A DNA stretch of 64,000 nt from Monocercomonoides exilis (lineage: Eukaryota > Preaxostyla > Oxymonadida > Polymastigidae): assembly GCA_001643675.2 (NCBI GenBank), contig LSRY02000003.1:248001-312000 (forward strand), in the 5' to 3' direction. The notes under the pieces were generated by a model. It did no database searches. It was not told the DNA's origin and worked only from the letters and a program-made list of their open reading frames with translations. Every line of letters begins with the position of its first letter. Within the stretch, counting starts at the first letter, position 1. Of the stretch, positions 1-11,952 are shown in pieces. The position numbers and the translations under genes are program-made.

Positions 1-1849
1 CCGATTGATAGGCAGGCCTTGTCAAAATTCAATTTTCCTGATGATATTGAATAATCTCTTTGATGTCATTCAAGTTAATTTCTTTTTCAATTTTCTGATC
101 AAAAAATAAGAAAAAAAAAATACTTCAAAAAGAATAAAAATAGAAGTTATCATACGCAATATCCAGATCTACTCAAAGCAAGCAATGCCACTTCCACTCC
201 TTTTTGCGTTGCCTTGTCGTCCTATTTCTTCAATGCAACTTTCAAAAGCAGAGCACACGAAATGATAGTTAGCACAAAGGGAAATCATAGTCAAGCGTTA
301 TATAGCATTCACAAAGATCAATTAGAAGCTTTTTGCTCTTCTTCTCTTATTTTCTTCACATCTTCGTTGAAAATGATCTCCAAATATTTTTTTCAAAAAT
401 GAATCGTTAAAGCATTAATAACATTCAATATTCATCATACAACAACATTCTTTTCGTGTTAGCAATATAACTGCATTTCTCATTGAATATTTCTTTTCTT
501 CAATCATTAAGTGTCTTTTCATGAATAATTCTCTTGGGCAAATCGAACTAAATTTTTCTTTCATTATTTCTTCCACAAATCCTTTCATTTCTTCGGTTTT
601 CTGATTCATTTCAATGCCGCATCAGCTATTCTGATTGTTAATATTATTATTGTGCAAAAAAATGTTAATAACAAATAAATTTAATATGAATATCAGAAAA
701 AATAAATATAAGCAAAACTTTCATACGTTCTGTTTCTTTTTGATTTTCATTTATGCTGATCTCCAACAAAACAAAGTAAACAATGATCTTGACTTCTGTT
801 TCCTTTGTTCAAAATGTTTTTCCATAAATAACAAACAGATTATGAATAAAAATCAAAAATTAACACGTGCATACGAGTTATAAATGAGTTTTTCGTTTTC
901 CACTAAAAGATATGGAAACAGCTAATTCATCATGCTGATCCAACCCATTATAAAATTTTGTTGTTCATAAAAAAGAAAGATCGATAAAAAAGAAGAGTCG
1001 TTCAATAATCACAATTTCATAAATATTAGAAGCAACAAATATGACGATATTAATAATTAATTTCACGCTATTCGACTGTCACCTAGATAATATTTCGCCG
1101 GATTATTATATTATTGAAAATGAGATTAATTGCTAAATGATTTCAATATCCATCAATTTGTATCTTTAACAACAAAAGACAAAACGAAACACATTTGAGA
1201 GTGAATGAATTAAGATATAAAGAAGATTATTCACTTTCGCTCAGTTTTCGTGTCTTCTGCTCATTCAGTTATCTGTACGTTTCATGTGAAAAAAAAAAGA
1301 TTCTCACATCTTTCATTTGTTGTTTTCTATTCATTTTACAAAAAGAAGAACCAAATGTGTCTGAAGCGTTCAAACAAAAAAACAAGACACACACAAATAC
1401 ATCGCTGCATATAAATACATAAAAAATACATATAAAGTACATATTAATATATATATATGCATACACACTGCATACATACAAAATAAGAATAACTACAAAT
1501 ATCACATGCAATCCAACATCCATTGAAGCACTTTTCAAACAAAATAAGATGTGAAATTCTCAACAAATCAAATTCACACAAAAATCACAAAAATCTGGAA
1601 AAGCTTCAAATAAACGAAAAACAAAATACATTGCGAAAGCAAAAGCAATCAATGAAAATATCTCTTTCATTTTCATATTTCTCAAATTCATTCTTTCTTC
1701 ATTTCAGTGTATTTTCATTCCCCACATTTTCTTCACTATCCATCCTCTGTTATTTGCATAATCTGCAAAAAAAACTTTTCAGAAGCTTCACCATTCTCGC
1801 ACCTTTTTCTCTTCGTTTAAATCATTTCCCCTTTCATCTCATTTTTTTC
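1..1849. other. Intergenic, no supported gene
   Basis: AT-rich DNA with only short, unrelated open frames. I see no domain, no splice-linked exons and no RNA gene. It lies downstream of the 3' end of the minus-strand surface-protein gene. A run of TA/CA-rich sequence around 1390-1480 is simple sequence only. Confidence 0.6.
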
Positions 1850-4800
1850 TCAATTACATTCCCCTTCCTTCACTTTCTTGCCTTCCTTCTCATCCATCTC
1901 ATTCTCTTCACCCCCCTCTTCTCTTCGTGTTTCCACCACCTCCACTGCATCTGACATCGTCATCACCAATGCATCCTTCGGGAAGTGCGAAATCAGCTCC
2001 CGCTTCACTTCCACAAGTGTCATCCTCCTCGAAGCCTCCTGCTCCACACACCCTTTCACAACACTCCAAAGCGACGATCCCTCTGCACCTGCCATGTTCG
2101 GCATCTCAAACATCCCAATCTTCTCCCCTGCCACCTCTGCCGCATACTCTCCAAACGGAATCTCCAGCGTCAGGCACTCCCACAGCATCATCCCAATCGA
2201 GAAGGCCACTGACTCCTTCGTCGCTCCCATCTTCCTGTTCACCTGCAGCTCTGGCGCCTTCCACCTAAGGCACTCTTTTTTGAAACTATCTTCATCCTCA
2301 AATGCAGATGAAGGAAGGGAGTCATCATCATCATCATCATCACTGGCAGATGTCACAATTGTTGATGATGAGATGGATGATGAATCTGAGTCATCATCTG
2401 ACAATAAGTCAGAATGCATCACAATGCAGATCACCATATGTTCTGAGAACAGCACAATGTGAGGGCTCAGATTGCCGAGGGATTGAAGTGGATTATCCAT
2501 CTCGTCAAAGGAATGGAGTGCGAGATTTGCCACCCAGAACAGGATTTGGGCAGCTGTTTGCTCCCTTTGTTGAAGGCTCCCGATTTCCATCTCCTTCTTC
2601 TCATTTCTTCCATGAAGCAACATGAACAAAGAATCCCTCAGATCCACAATCAGCTTCTCATGTGGAGATGAACAGGCCATTGCATCCACTAAGTTTGACA
2701 TTGACGAGGTCGTGGGGCACAGATCCTCCATTCGAACAAAGGTAGTTTCTGTATCTGTGGATGAAATGGATGGTGATCTCCTTCTTGTTTCCTCCTCTTC
2801 TTCTTTTTCATCTTCCTTTTCAAGTACCCATTCAGGAATTTTGTCTGAATCTTTCCCCAATATGTATTCTGTTGATCCACTCTCACTCAACAGATACTCT
2901 GATGACTCTGAATGCTCCATTGTTTTCTCATACACCCTCTTCTTTATTCTTTCTTCATTCTTCTTCTCTTCTCTCCTCCACTGTTCCTCTGGTGACATCT
3001 CCATCGTCACCATCTCAAACGCCTTCGGATCCTTTTTGATGTTATTATTCACAATCTTTCTCAGATCTTTATTCTCATTCTTCGCTTTCTTCCATCGAAT
3101 AACAAACAAAATAAATCCAATCAAAGCAATCAAAAACAACACAGCAAATATCGCAATTACAACAGATGCCCATGATGATTTTCCTTCTTTTCCTCCTTCT
3201 ACAAGTTTTTCATCACCTTTTGATTGAGGTTCACTTGCATTTTTCAGAATAAATGAATTTGTTGATGAAGGAGATTCTGCATTTCCAAATAAAATATGAA
3301 CGCTCACTTCTATTTCATTTCCACAACTGCTGATAAGATCTTTTGCCATACTTCCTTCAACTTCTCTTTCTGATAAGAATCCATTTGAACCAAAATCATG
3401 TTTTTCAATCTCTTTCTCTTCTCCAAGACTCTTCACAACTGCGAATGAAAGATTGCATGGAACAAGAAGCAATCCTTTGAATGTCAGCTTCAATCTATCT
3501 GTTGTTTCTTTTGCTTCTGCACTTTCCAACACAGGAATGAAGAATGATGAATCCCTTTCTGAAACAATCCCTTCAAAACTGCACCCTTCATTCAACATCC
3601 AAAGTGATGTATTTGGTAAAACTCCATCTCCTCCTTTCAAACTCATCACATTCAATGTTCCTGAATCTGAGCAGATGATGTTTCTTCTCAATGATGGATA
3701 TCCTTCAATTGATGGATTATTGTGGGAGAAATTCCCTGCTTCAATCAAAACGTTCCCTCCACTCATTGTTATTCCACCTTTTGGTGAATTCGACATTGTT
3801 GTATCTTTCATAATCACAGAACTCTTCACAACATCCACAAGAGATCCATCCCATCTGCACATCTCTTCTTCCGCATTCAATTTCTGCTCATTTCTCTCCT
3901 TTGCGCTCCCATCAAAAATGCAACTGTCCATTTTCACATCCAAGCAATTCTCCACTTTCATCAATTTTCCTTTTGTGGTCTTTGAACTTGTTCTCTCCAT
4001 TGTGCAATTTGTCAACTGAACTGTCTTTTTCATTGACAAGCAAGATATCAATGATTCTTCATTTCCTTCAACTGTGATATTTTCTGTTTTGAAATCCTTA
4101 ATTGTCAATTGACCACATTCGTTTATATTTACCAGAGAAGTTATAATTGTTGAATTACAAATCGTTAATAAATAAATCACTGATAGAAGCGGCGATGAAA
4201 GATGCAATGCTGATTCATGAAGAATGAGATTTGATATTGTGCATTCCATAAGTTGTAATTCTCCTTTTTCCATATTAAAAATGTGAAATGGAATGATTGC
4301 AAAAACTTCATTAACTCCTTCTGTCAATTGTTTTGAACTGAATGAGCAATTCACAATTTCAAGAATCCCTCCCTCTGGTGATATCAGTGATTCATGTTGA
4401 GAAACGAAATTTGGATCAAACACAAAATTCGCTCTCATCAATGAAACTGTTCCTGTTGTTGTTATCAAACAATCCTTTGCTTTTGTTATCCCTGATTTCA
4501 CTTCAACTTCACACAAGCCTCTGCTCTTTGAACTCAAATTCATCTCTTTCAGACTTATCTCTTCCCCAATCACACTCTCAGTGTCAACATACAACAGGCT
4601 CACATATTCAGATGTCAAATGCGCCAGACCATGCTCAATCGAATAACAAGGAAACACATCACTTCCACATCCCAATGTGTCATGCCCATCTTTCGAAACA
4701 GACACAACCATCCACTTCAAAGAAACAAGAAACACTCGAAGATCCATTTCTCCATATTTCCCATCTTCCCCAACAAATGCATTCTCATCATCCTTGTAAT

Positions 4801-7800
4801 CTGTGCAATCAAATGCAAAACGCTCTGTATTCACGCTGGCCACAAGATTCCCACTCTTCACAAACATGTTCTTCCCAACTGTTGCTGAGCATCCAGAAAA
4901 CGATATCGATGAAAGTTGAAATCCTCCTTCATTCAGACTGCAATCCAGATATATCCCTCCTCCTTTTCCTCCATCGCTGACATCTTCATTCACGCAGCAG
5001 CTGGAGAAGATGGTGTCACTCACCGAAAACGTATTGTCAGAGACGGTTGAGGCGAATGAGATGCACCCGCCATTGGTGGCAGTCTGTTGGCTCAACTGTT
5101 CTGAGTTGATGTTGGTGATGGTGCAGTTGGCGAGGGAGAGGGAGAGGGCAGGGGAGGTGGCAGAGGAGAGGACACAGCTGGTGGGGGTGGCTGTGGAGGT
5201 GATGTCGGTGATGTTGGAGGAGTTGAGGGTGAGAGGACTGGAGAGGAAGGTGAGGTGGAAGATGCTTTGGCTGTTGAGGGAGAGACTGGTGATTGCTGTG
5301 TGGTTGAGGGCGAGGGAGCCAGCAGTGAGGAAGAAGAGGGGAGTTTTTATTGTTATGGAGGTTGTTCCGGTGATGGTGGTTGTGTTGAGGTTGAGGGAAG
5401 GGGAGTTACCGGAGAGGTGGAAGAGGATGGGGGTGATGGTGTTTGTGGAGTTGTGAGCGATGGCGAGGGCAGAGACTGTGAGGGAGCCCTGGGTCTGTTG
5501 AAAGAGGGCAGACGAGGCAGATGGATCTGGTGAAGAAGATGCAGATGAAAATGATGAAAATGATGAAAATGATGATGTTGATTGTGATGACTGTGAATGT
5601 GAGTTTTGTGGTTGGGGAATGCCACTGGAGGCGATGGTGGTGGCATCTGTGCCATTTCCTGTGATTTTAGTGTCAACCGCGCTGAAAGTGAGTGTTTGAG
5701 TTGGAACAAATGTTGAGGTGAGGAGGGTGAGAGAGGCGTCTTGGGGATCTGTCATGCGAACAAGAGCATGTTCTATTGTTTTGCATGGACTGAGTTGTGT
5801 GATTCCGCAGAGATCGGTGTTTGTCCCATTATTTGATACGATTTTGAATGTTGTTATGAGAGGGAGCCATCTGTTGTACACTGCATTGTCAGCTGTTCCT
5901 TGATTCCACACTCGATTTGTTGGAGTTGTTGATCCACATTGCTGGAATGGGGATTGGGTGATTGCATTGCCATTAAAAAACACATCATTTCCCCTGCCAT
6001 TAGTTGCAGTGTTGCCATCGAAGAAGCAGAAAGTGATAAATCTAATTTCATTCATCCAAGTCAAAAATGCATCCAAATAAATACCAGCTCCTCCGCGTGT
6101 AGATGAAGTTGACGTCAATTCATTATTTGCAAATTGACACTCATTGATTGAAAACTGACTTGGTTTTATCTGAGGAGGCCAATTAAATGTTAGAGAGCCA
6201 GCAGCAACACCACCAGAATTTGCGATACACTTGCATTTGGTGAATAGAAATTGACCAGATGCAGACAAGTCGTTTAGCAAGAAATACCAACCAGTTCCAT
6301 AAACGCCCGTTATTTGACAATTTTCAACGATATTATCTGAGAATGAATAAACAGAATTTAATTGTGACCCACCAATACAATTTGCTCCTCCATGTTCAGC
6401 TGAGCAACCCGTGAAATTAGATTTAGCGATGTTCACATTTTGTAAACTGTAACAATATAACGCTCCACCATTATATCCTCCTGTGCATGAACATTTGCTG
6501 AATGAACACGACGTGATTGTGAGATTGGCATTTGTACAAATAACATAAAGTGCTCCACCAGGTGAAGAGTCACCATTTGAATTATTCCATTCGCACCATT
6601 CGAAGCGATGACTGTTTTGATCGAATGAACCCAATCTTCCAAGTTTCACTCTTTGAGATTCAGATCCGACATGCACGACAGCAGTATTGGCTGAAGATCG
6701 TGTTTGGTGGAGGAAAGAAGTGTTGAATACAGAGAGAGAAGTGGATGGGCTGTTGAGGTTGGGGAGAATAGAACCATCGATGGGGTTGTGGGTGTGGAGG
6801 AAGATGGTTGAGTGGATGGAGATGGATGAGTGAAGGGAGAAGGAGTGGATTGTATTGGTGTTGGTGTTGGTGTTGGTGGAAGAAGAGGAAGAGGAAAAGG
6901 TGGTTGAAGTGAATGGGTTTAGTGAGTGTGAGGGAAGGGATGGAAGAGATAGAGGGGATTGAGGAGATGAGATGTTGGAGAAGAGGGTGTTTGAGAGATG
7001 GAGATGGAGGTGGATTTGGAGGTGGGGATGGGATTGGTGATGGATATAGAGAGGGGAAGGGGAAGAGGAAATAGAAGGGGAAGGGGAAGAAAAAGAAGAT
7101 GATGAGGATGAGGATGAGATGTTGGAGAAGAGGGTGTTTGAGAGATGGAGATGGAGGTGGATTTGGAGGTGGGGATGGGATTGGTGATGGATATAGAGAG
7201 GGGAAGGGGAAGAGGAAATAGAAGGGGAAGGGGAAGAAAAAGAAGATGATGAGGATGAGGATGAGGATGAGGAAGGAGAAGAGGAAAGGGAAGGGGATGG
7301 AGAAGGGGATGGGGAAGAGAGGGAAGAAGGAGAAAAAAGGAAAGGCTGGACGAGGGAGATGAAGGAGGAGAAAGAGGAGTGGGAGATGGAGAAGGAGGCA
7401 GGGATTGGGGAGTGGGCATCTGAGAGGAGATTGTTTGGGGTGGAGAAGAGGGGGAAGGAGAAGATGGCAGGTTGGTGGGTGGTGAGGGAGAAGTTTGTGA
7501 GGGCGAGGGAGGCATGGCCAGAGAGGAAAAGTGGAGATTTTGTTGCTGGGTTGACTTGGCAAGTGGAGGAACAGATGGTGGCAGCTGAATGTTGCTGAGA
7601 AGTGAGGAGTGGACAACCGCTGAGAGGGATGATGTTGAGATGGGTCACACACAAGGAGGCGTTGACGATATTTAGACTTGTTTGAATACCGTAAATATGA
7701 TTGTCAGCTGGTTTTATTACTTTCGCCAATGGATTGTCTACATTATGTTTGTTATTGGCATTCTCATCTGCTATGTTGATCATGCTTTTCTGCATCTGCT

Positions 7801-7900
7801 CGTTCATGTCTTGTTGAAATTGCCTTTCTGAATTGTTTTTGTCATTACAGCAATTGACAACGAGTAAAAGCAATGCAACAATATTTATTGCAACTTTCAT
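1850..7900 (-). CDS. Secreted beta-helix surface protein with TM and C-terminal pseudokinase (copy 1)
   Basis: The gene is one long exon of about 2,016 aa. The ATG at 7898-7900 is preferred over an upstream ATG at 7969 because it opens directly into a signal peptide (MKVAINIVALLLLVV). After it come a Ser/Pro/His-rich segment (about residues 150-330) and a long region of Gly/Ser/Asn-rich beta-helix-like repeats typical of pectin-lyase/Pmp-type surface proteins, with two copies of a 'GxDxxxCGxxxxPC' module. A TM helix follows at about 1574-1602, then a cytoplasmic tail. The last ~300 residues resemble a protein kinase C-lobe: an APE-type motif (RWKAPEL), an alpha-F-like stretch (SIGMMLWECLTLEIPFGE) and a closing Cys/Arg helix. 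The catalytic HRD and DFG motifs are absent (the loop reads LGNLSPHIVLF), so it should be catalytically dead. The stop is TGA. It is paralogous to the genes at 44.7 and 61.3 kb. A receptor-like or adhesive surface role is inferred. Confidence 0.85.
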   Translation of the reverse strand: MKVAINIVALLLLVVNCCNDKNNSERQFQQDMNEQMQKSMINIADENANNKHNVDNPLAKVIKPADNHIYGIQTSLNIVNASLCVTHLNIIPLSGCPLLTSQQHSAATICSSTCQVNPATKSPLFLSGHASLALTNFSLTTHQPAIFSFPLFSTPNNLLSDAHSPIPASFSISHSSFSSFISLVQPFLFSPSSLSSPSPSPSPSLSSSPSSSSSSSSSSSFSSPSPSISSSPSPLYIHHQSHPHLQIHLHLHLSNTLFSNISSSSSSSSFSSPSPSISSSPSPLYIHHQSHPHLQIHLHLHLSNTLFSNISSPQSPLSLPSLPSHSLNPFTSTTFSSSSSSTNTNTNTNTIHSFSLHSSISIHSTIFLHTHNPIDGSILPNLNSPSTSLSVFNTSFLHQTRSSANTAVVHVGSESQRVKLGRLGSFDQNSHRFEWCEWNNSNGDSSPGGALYVICTNANLTITSCSFSKCSCTGGYNGGALYCYSLQNVNIAKSNFTGCSAEHGGANCIGGSQLNSVYSFSDNIVENCQITGVYGTGWYFLLNDLSASGQFLFTKCKCIANSGGVAAGSLTFNWPPQIKPSQFSINECQFANNELTSTSSTRGGAGIYLDAFLTWMNEIRFITFCFFDGNTATNGRGNDVFFNGNAITQSPFQQCGSTTPTNRVWNQGTADNAVYNRWLPLITTFKIVSNNGTNTDLCGITQLSPCKTIEHALVRMTDPQDASLTLLTSTFVPTQTLTFSAVDTKITGNGTDATTIASSGIPQPQNSHSQSSQSTSSFSSFSSFSSASSSPDPSASSALFQQTQGSLTVSALAIAHNSTNTITPILFHLSGNSPSLNLNTTTITGTTSITIKTPLFFLTAGSLALNHTAITSLSLNSQSIFHLTFLSSPLTLNSSNITDITSTATPTSCVLSSATSPALSLSLANCTITNINSEQLSQQTATNGGCISFASTVSDNTFSVSDTIFSSCCVNEDVSDGGKGGGIYLDCSLNEGGFQLSSISFSGCSATVGKNMFVKSGNLVASVNTERFAFDCTDYKDDENAFVGEDGKYGEMDLRVFLVSLKWMVVSVSKDGHDTLGCGSDVFPCYSIEHGLAHLTSEYVSLLYVDTESVIGEEISLKEMNLSSKSRGLCEVEVKSGITKAKDCLITTTGTVSLMRANFVFDPNFVSQHESLISPEGGILEIVNCSFSSKQLTEGVNEVFAIIPFHIFNMEKGELQLMECTISNLILHESALHLSSPLLSVIYLLTICNSTIITSLVNINECGQLTIKDFKTENITVEGNEESLISCLSMKKTVQLTNCTMERTSSKTTKGKLMKVENCLDVKMDSCIFDGSAKERNEQKLNAEEEMCRWDGSLVDVVKSSVIMKDTTMSNSPKGGITMSGGNVLIEAGNFSHNNPSIEGYPSLRRNIICSDSGTLNVMSLKGGDGVLPNTSLWMLNEGCSFEGIVSERDSSFFIPVLESAEAKETTDRLKLTFKGLLLVPCNLSFAVVKSLGEEKEIEKHDFGSNGFLSEREVEGSMAKDLISSCGNEIEVSVHILFGNAESPSSTNSFILKNASEPQSKGDEKLVEGGKEGKSSWASVVIAIFAVLFLIALIGFILFVIRWKKAKNENKDLRKIVNNNIKKDPKAFEMVTMEMSPEEQWRREEKKNEERIKKRVYEKTMEHSESSEYLLSESGSTEYILGKDSDKIPEWVLEKEDEKEEEEETRRRSPSISSTDTETTFVRMEDLCPTTSSMSNLVDAMACSSPHEKLIVDLRDSLFMLLHGRNEKKEMEIGSLQQREQTAAQILFWVANLALHSFDEMDNPLQSLGNLSPHIVLFSEHMVICIVMHSDLLSDDDSDSSSISSSTIVTSASDDDDDDDSLPSSAFEDEDSFKKECLRWKAPELQVNRKMGATKESVAFSIGMMLWECLTLEIPFGEYAAEVAGEKIGMFEMPNMAGAEGSSLWSVVKGCVEQEASRRMTLVEVKRELISHFPKDALVMTMSDAVEVVETRREEGGEENEMDEKEGKKVKEGECN
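6966..7259. repeat. In-frame 147-bp tandem duplication (2 units)
   Basis: Units 6966-7112 and 7113-7259 read the same and duplicate 49 codons of the Ser/Pro/His-rich segment (containing HHQSHPHLQIHLHLHLSN) in surface-protein copy 1. The paralog at 44.7 kb has one unit at this position, so the duplication is specific to this copy and recent. Confidence 0.85.
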
Positions 7901-7993
7901 GTAGAGATGTGTATCGATACGGATGTGGATGCAGGAAAAACGGAGAAATGAAAAATTATCGCTGCCCATATTATAAAAAATAAAAATATTAAA

Positions 7994-8010
7994 ATATGGG
8001 ACAAAATTTT
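7994..8010 (+). repeat. Candidate left terminal inverted repeat, 17 bp
   Basis: ATATGGGACAAAATTTT here is exactly reverse-complementary to 11520-11536. The two sites bracket the DDE_Tnp_4 transposase gene. If the true end is the GGGAC, the flanking ATAT on both sides could be the target duplication. The left end lies about 95 bp upstream of the start codon of the surface-protein gene. Confidence 0.55.
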
Positions 8011-8619
8011 TTCATTAGACCTTTTTCGTTTCAATTTATGATACTTGCAAAGAATGAGTGATTGTGAATTGGAAAGGATTAATTTGATTTGATTAAGTCA
8101 AATATGATTTTACTCAATCAGAATCTTGATCACTTTCAAATTTTGTTATATACCACTTTCGATCGACAATATTTTGTTTGTCCTTTATAGTTTGATATTT
8201 GCATTTTGGGGTATTAAGACTTTCTTTAAACTTATTATTAATGTTTTTTTCGATATTTTTGCTAACTATCAAATTTAATAACTGCTTCTGATTCGGATCG
8301 ATTCAGCTGGACAAAATCAATTTTTTGTGAACGAAGTATATTGTGCCAAAGAAAAAAACCAACAATATATATTTGTTTTTATCTCGTTTTAGCTTTTACA
8401 ACTTTGGTTTTTTGAATATCACTTCGATTTAACATCAAAACTGCAATATGGACTAATATGATTTTTATTCATAATTTTTTGAAACATCAGAATTTTTTTA
8501 AAGAAAAAAAAATTGTTAAATATGAATAATTGTTATTTATGAATGATTTGAAACATGTCATTAAATACGAATGAATGATATGAAGATATAAAAGCACTGA
8601 GAATAAGATTCAACGTATT

Positions 8620-9300
<681 letters not shown>

Positions 9301-9357
9301 TATAACAGAATCAAAAAAATAATTAATATGGTTAAATGAAAAATGAAAAAAGTTTTT

Positions 9358-10506
9358 TTAACAAAATGAAAAATTCAATAATGGTAAAAGAACGAAAAAT
9401 AAGCCTCTTATTTCCTCGAAATTTATAGAAATGTTGGGTTCCACGGAAGTTCCAGGATTAAGTCTATTCTTCAATTTGGCCATATATCTTTCATTCGCTT
9501 TTCTTTTTGCATCTTTCCTTTCAGCATTTTCCCTCAAAATATCGTTCAAAATTCGACTGTTTGCTTCAGAATCTCTTAATGTTAGTGGGTTATGTAGTAT
9601 ATGAAAATTTGTAAGACAACATGCAACCAAAAAATAGTCAGAAACTTTCGATTCATCAAAAACAAACGGACGACGAAAAATTGTGAACAAAGTTTTCAAC
9701 CTTCCAAAAAATCTTTCAACAACTACTCTATGAGATGCCAACTCTGGAGTGCCGACAGGTTTTGTTATAATCGCTTCTAGTTCGGGCTTTGCACCGATGT
9801 ATGCTGAATCTGCTAGAATTTTTGCTCCTCCAAGTTGAGATTGGAAAGTTGGATAATGATCCTTAAATATGGTGAAGTCATGAGTTGAACCTGTGTACAC
9901 AGAACTAACAGTGCTGACTGTTCCCAATCTGGGATTAACACCCACCTCCGATTTTACGCAATACATGTGATGTTTTCCACTGAAATATTTTTTTCCATAT
10001 TCCAATTTTCCTCCTGGACGATTAATTGGAATTACAGTGCAATCAACAACAACACCTACATTTTCAAATCCTGTTATTCTTTCAGGTCTGAATGAAATGA
10101 ACAATTGTGAAAGCTGATTTTTCAATTTTTCAACAGAAGAATGAAGAAGACGAACTGTTGATGTTTGAGATGAATGTCTTGGCTTTGCAAGAAGATGAGT
10201 TAATGTGCAAGATCCATGATGAAGAAAGTTGAGAAGTAAAAAGAGCTGTTCTTCAAGAGTATTAATTGCTTTTGTTCTTCCTCGTTGTGGGTGTGAATAA
10301 TCGGAAAGAAGACATAAAAGAATGTTGAATTCTGAACGAGCAAAGCCCGTCAGTCGAAAAAATGCAATTGATGGGTCTTCAAATTTTTTTAATGCTAAGT
10401 CAATAATACTTCGAGGAACTGAATCTTCTTCATCATGATATTGATTTGGAATGGCATTTCTTTGTTCTAAATGTTCCAAAATTGATAATAAAGGATTTTG
10501 AGACAT
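9358..10506 (-). CDS. DDE_Tnp_4-type transposase (PIF/Harbinger or ISL2EU-like)
   Basis: A 382-aa uninterrupted protein. Residues ~45-125 form a helix-turn-helix region of the HTH_Tnp_4 kind. Residues ~150-300 are an RNase H-like DDE domain with the expected acidic residues: D155 in GVVVDCTVIPI, D233 in LADSAYIG and E264 in VVVERFFGRLK. Other family landmarks are YFSGKHHMY and GSTHDFTIF. This is the catalytic domain of eukaryotic IS5/Harbinger-group cut-and-paste elements, so the gene looks potentially active. The last ~20 residues (LFFVLLPLLNFSFC) look like intron or UTR read-through. The real C-terminus may be spliced to the Ser-rich frame downstream. Confidence 0.85.
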   Translation of the reverse strand: MSQNPLLSILEHLEQRNAIPNQYHDEEDSVPRSIIDLALKKFEDPSIAFFRLTGFARSEFNILLCLLSDYSHPQRGRTKAINTLEEQLFLLLNFLHHGSCTLTHLLAKPRHSSQTSTVRLLHSSVEKLKNQLSQLFISFRPERITGFENVGVVVDCTVIPINRPGGKLEYGKKYFSGKHHMYCVKSEVGVNPRLGTVSTVSSVYTGSTHDFTIFKDHYPTFQSQLGGAKILADSAYIGAKPELEAIITKPVGTPELASHRVVVERFFGRLKTLFTIFRRPFVFDESKVSDYFLVACCLTNFHILHNPLTLRDSEANSRILNDILRENAERKDAKRKANERYMAKLKNRLNPGTSVEPNISINFEEIRGLFFVLLPLLNFSFC

Positions 10507-11952
10507 GATATATTTTTATAAATATTTATTAATAACAATTTTGACCATTATTTTATTTCTTCTTAAATGATCATTATCCCCGAATTTCTGAATTATGAAT
10601 TGAGTCAATCAAAACTGATTTGATTGCAGATAAATAGAATTAAATCGATATATTTTATTTTGAATATATTCAAATTGAAATACTTAAATAAATATAGTAT
10701 AGTTCTATTTATGAAAAATTCAAAGATTTGTTCCAAACATTTTCTGCAATCGAATGATAATTATTCTAACATTATCGTGCAATATTTCATAGGTAATAGT
10801 CGATTAGATTGACACCCTAAAAAATCGTTAAGTCAACTTAATATTTGGAAAAATCTACTTATTTTGCAAATAGAAGTTTATTGACAAACTTTTAACAAAA
10901 TTCAATTTTCTTGCTTTTTTTACGAAAAACGAGGAGTTATACATAAAAAAGGGAATTATGATCATTTCAATAATCAAGTTTGAATCTGATTTGTTTAAAA
11001 AAGGAATTCTCAACCCAATTTACAATTTTCACATTGAAGAAACATGATGAATATGATAACAGTTACAGAAATAGACTTGTAAAATACCGAATGAGAGAAG
11101 GGAACAGCATTGGCTGTTTTCATTAATTGAGAAAATATTATAAGGGGAGAGCTGATCGAATTAAGAAATCAAAAATAAAAAGAATCTGAAGGTATAGTTG
11201 ATTTATTTTTTGATTAAACAGACGAAATATCGTTTACTAATACTTTTTAAAAAGAAAATTTGACGAATAAGATAACGAAGCCAAACCCTAAGTGATTTTA
11301 ATTAATTGCTCCTTTTCCCACTTCAAACCCTAATTTCAAAACTCAAATGCTACAAAACACATTTATTATTATAAGTTTGTTATTGTTATCAAAAAGAAAT
11401 CCAAAATTTTGTATATTTTTGTGTGTCGATCTAATCGACTAATGCCATTTCATTTTTAAATTTAAAAAATCGAAAAAAAATCTTTGAAAGAACTATGTGG
11501 AACAAAATTCATAAAACATAAAATTTTGTCCCATATGTCTGATCGTGTCTTTCAATAAATTGAAGTGATATTAAAAAGATATTGCATTTGAAAATGAAAT
11601 TTCATATTTCTGTCTATTCTATTTTCTGTTTTTATATTTTTGTATTCTTTTGTTGTCAATGGATGTAATTTTTTTTGGAAATATCACTTTTTAACAGACA
11701 AGGTGATTGATAATCAAACCTCCACTTCACCCTTTGGTACAAAATATTCGTCATTCACTTCTTTTGCTTATTTTTTTTAAAAAAAAAATGGAAAACAAGT
11801 GATTAATATGACGAACTTTTTTCTTTTCTTCGCATGGTTCATCTTTTCATTGCGTATTAATCTCGACATAAGAAAAAATATTTTTGGATCAAACACAAAA
11901 CAAAGTTTTAATAAAAATCTAAATCTAAAATGCGCACTCAAAGAAATCATAT
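10507..11952. other. Non-coding stretch
   Basis: AT-rich DNA with no supported gene. It contains the right end of the candidate transposon (11520-11536) and beyond that the short 3' spacer of the prominin-like gene. Confidence 0.55.
11520..11536 (-). repeat. Candidate right terminal inverted repeat, 17 bp
   Basis: Exact reverse complement of 7994-8010. See the element entry. Confidence 0.55.

Noticed and set aside
1390-1480. TA/CA-rich run resembling a structured RNA or telomere-like repeat
   Set aside because: Simple sequence without a repeating telomere unit or stable hairpin.
1878-2462. Open frames on the plus strand opposite surface-protein copy 1
   Set aside because: Antisense shadows of the long minus-strand gene; low-complexity Ser/Pro/His composition and no domain.
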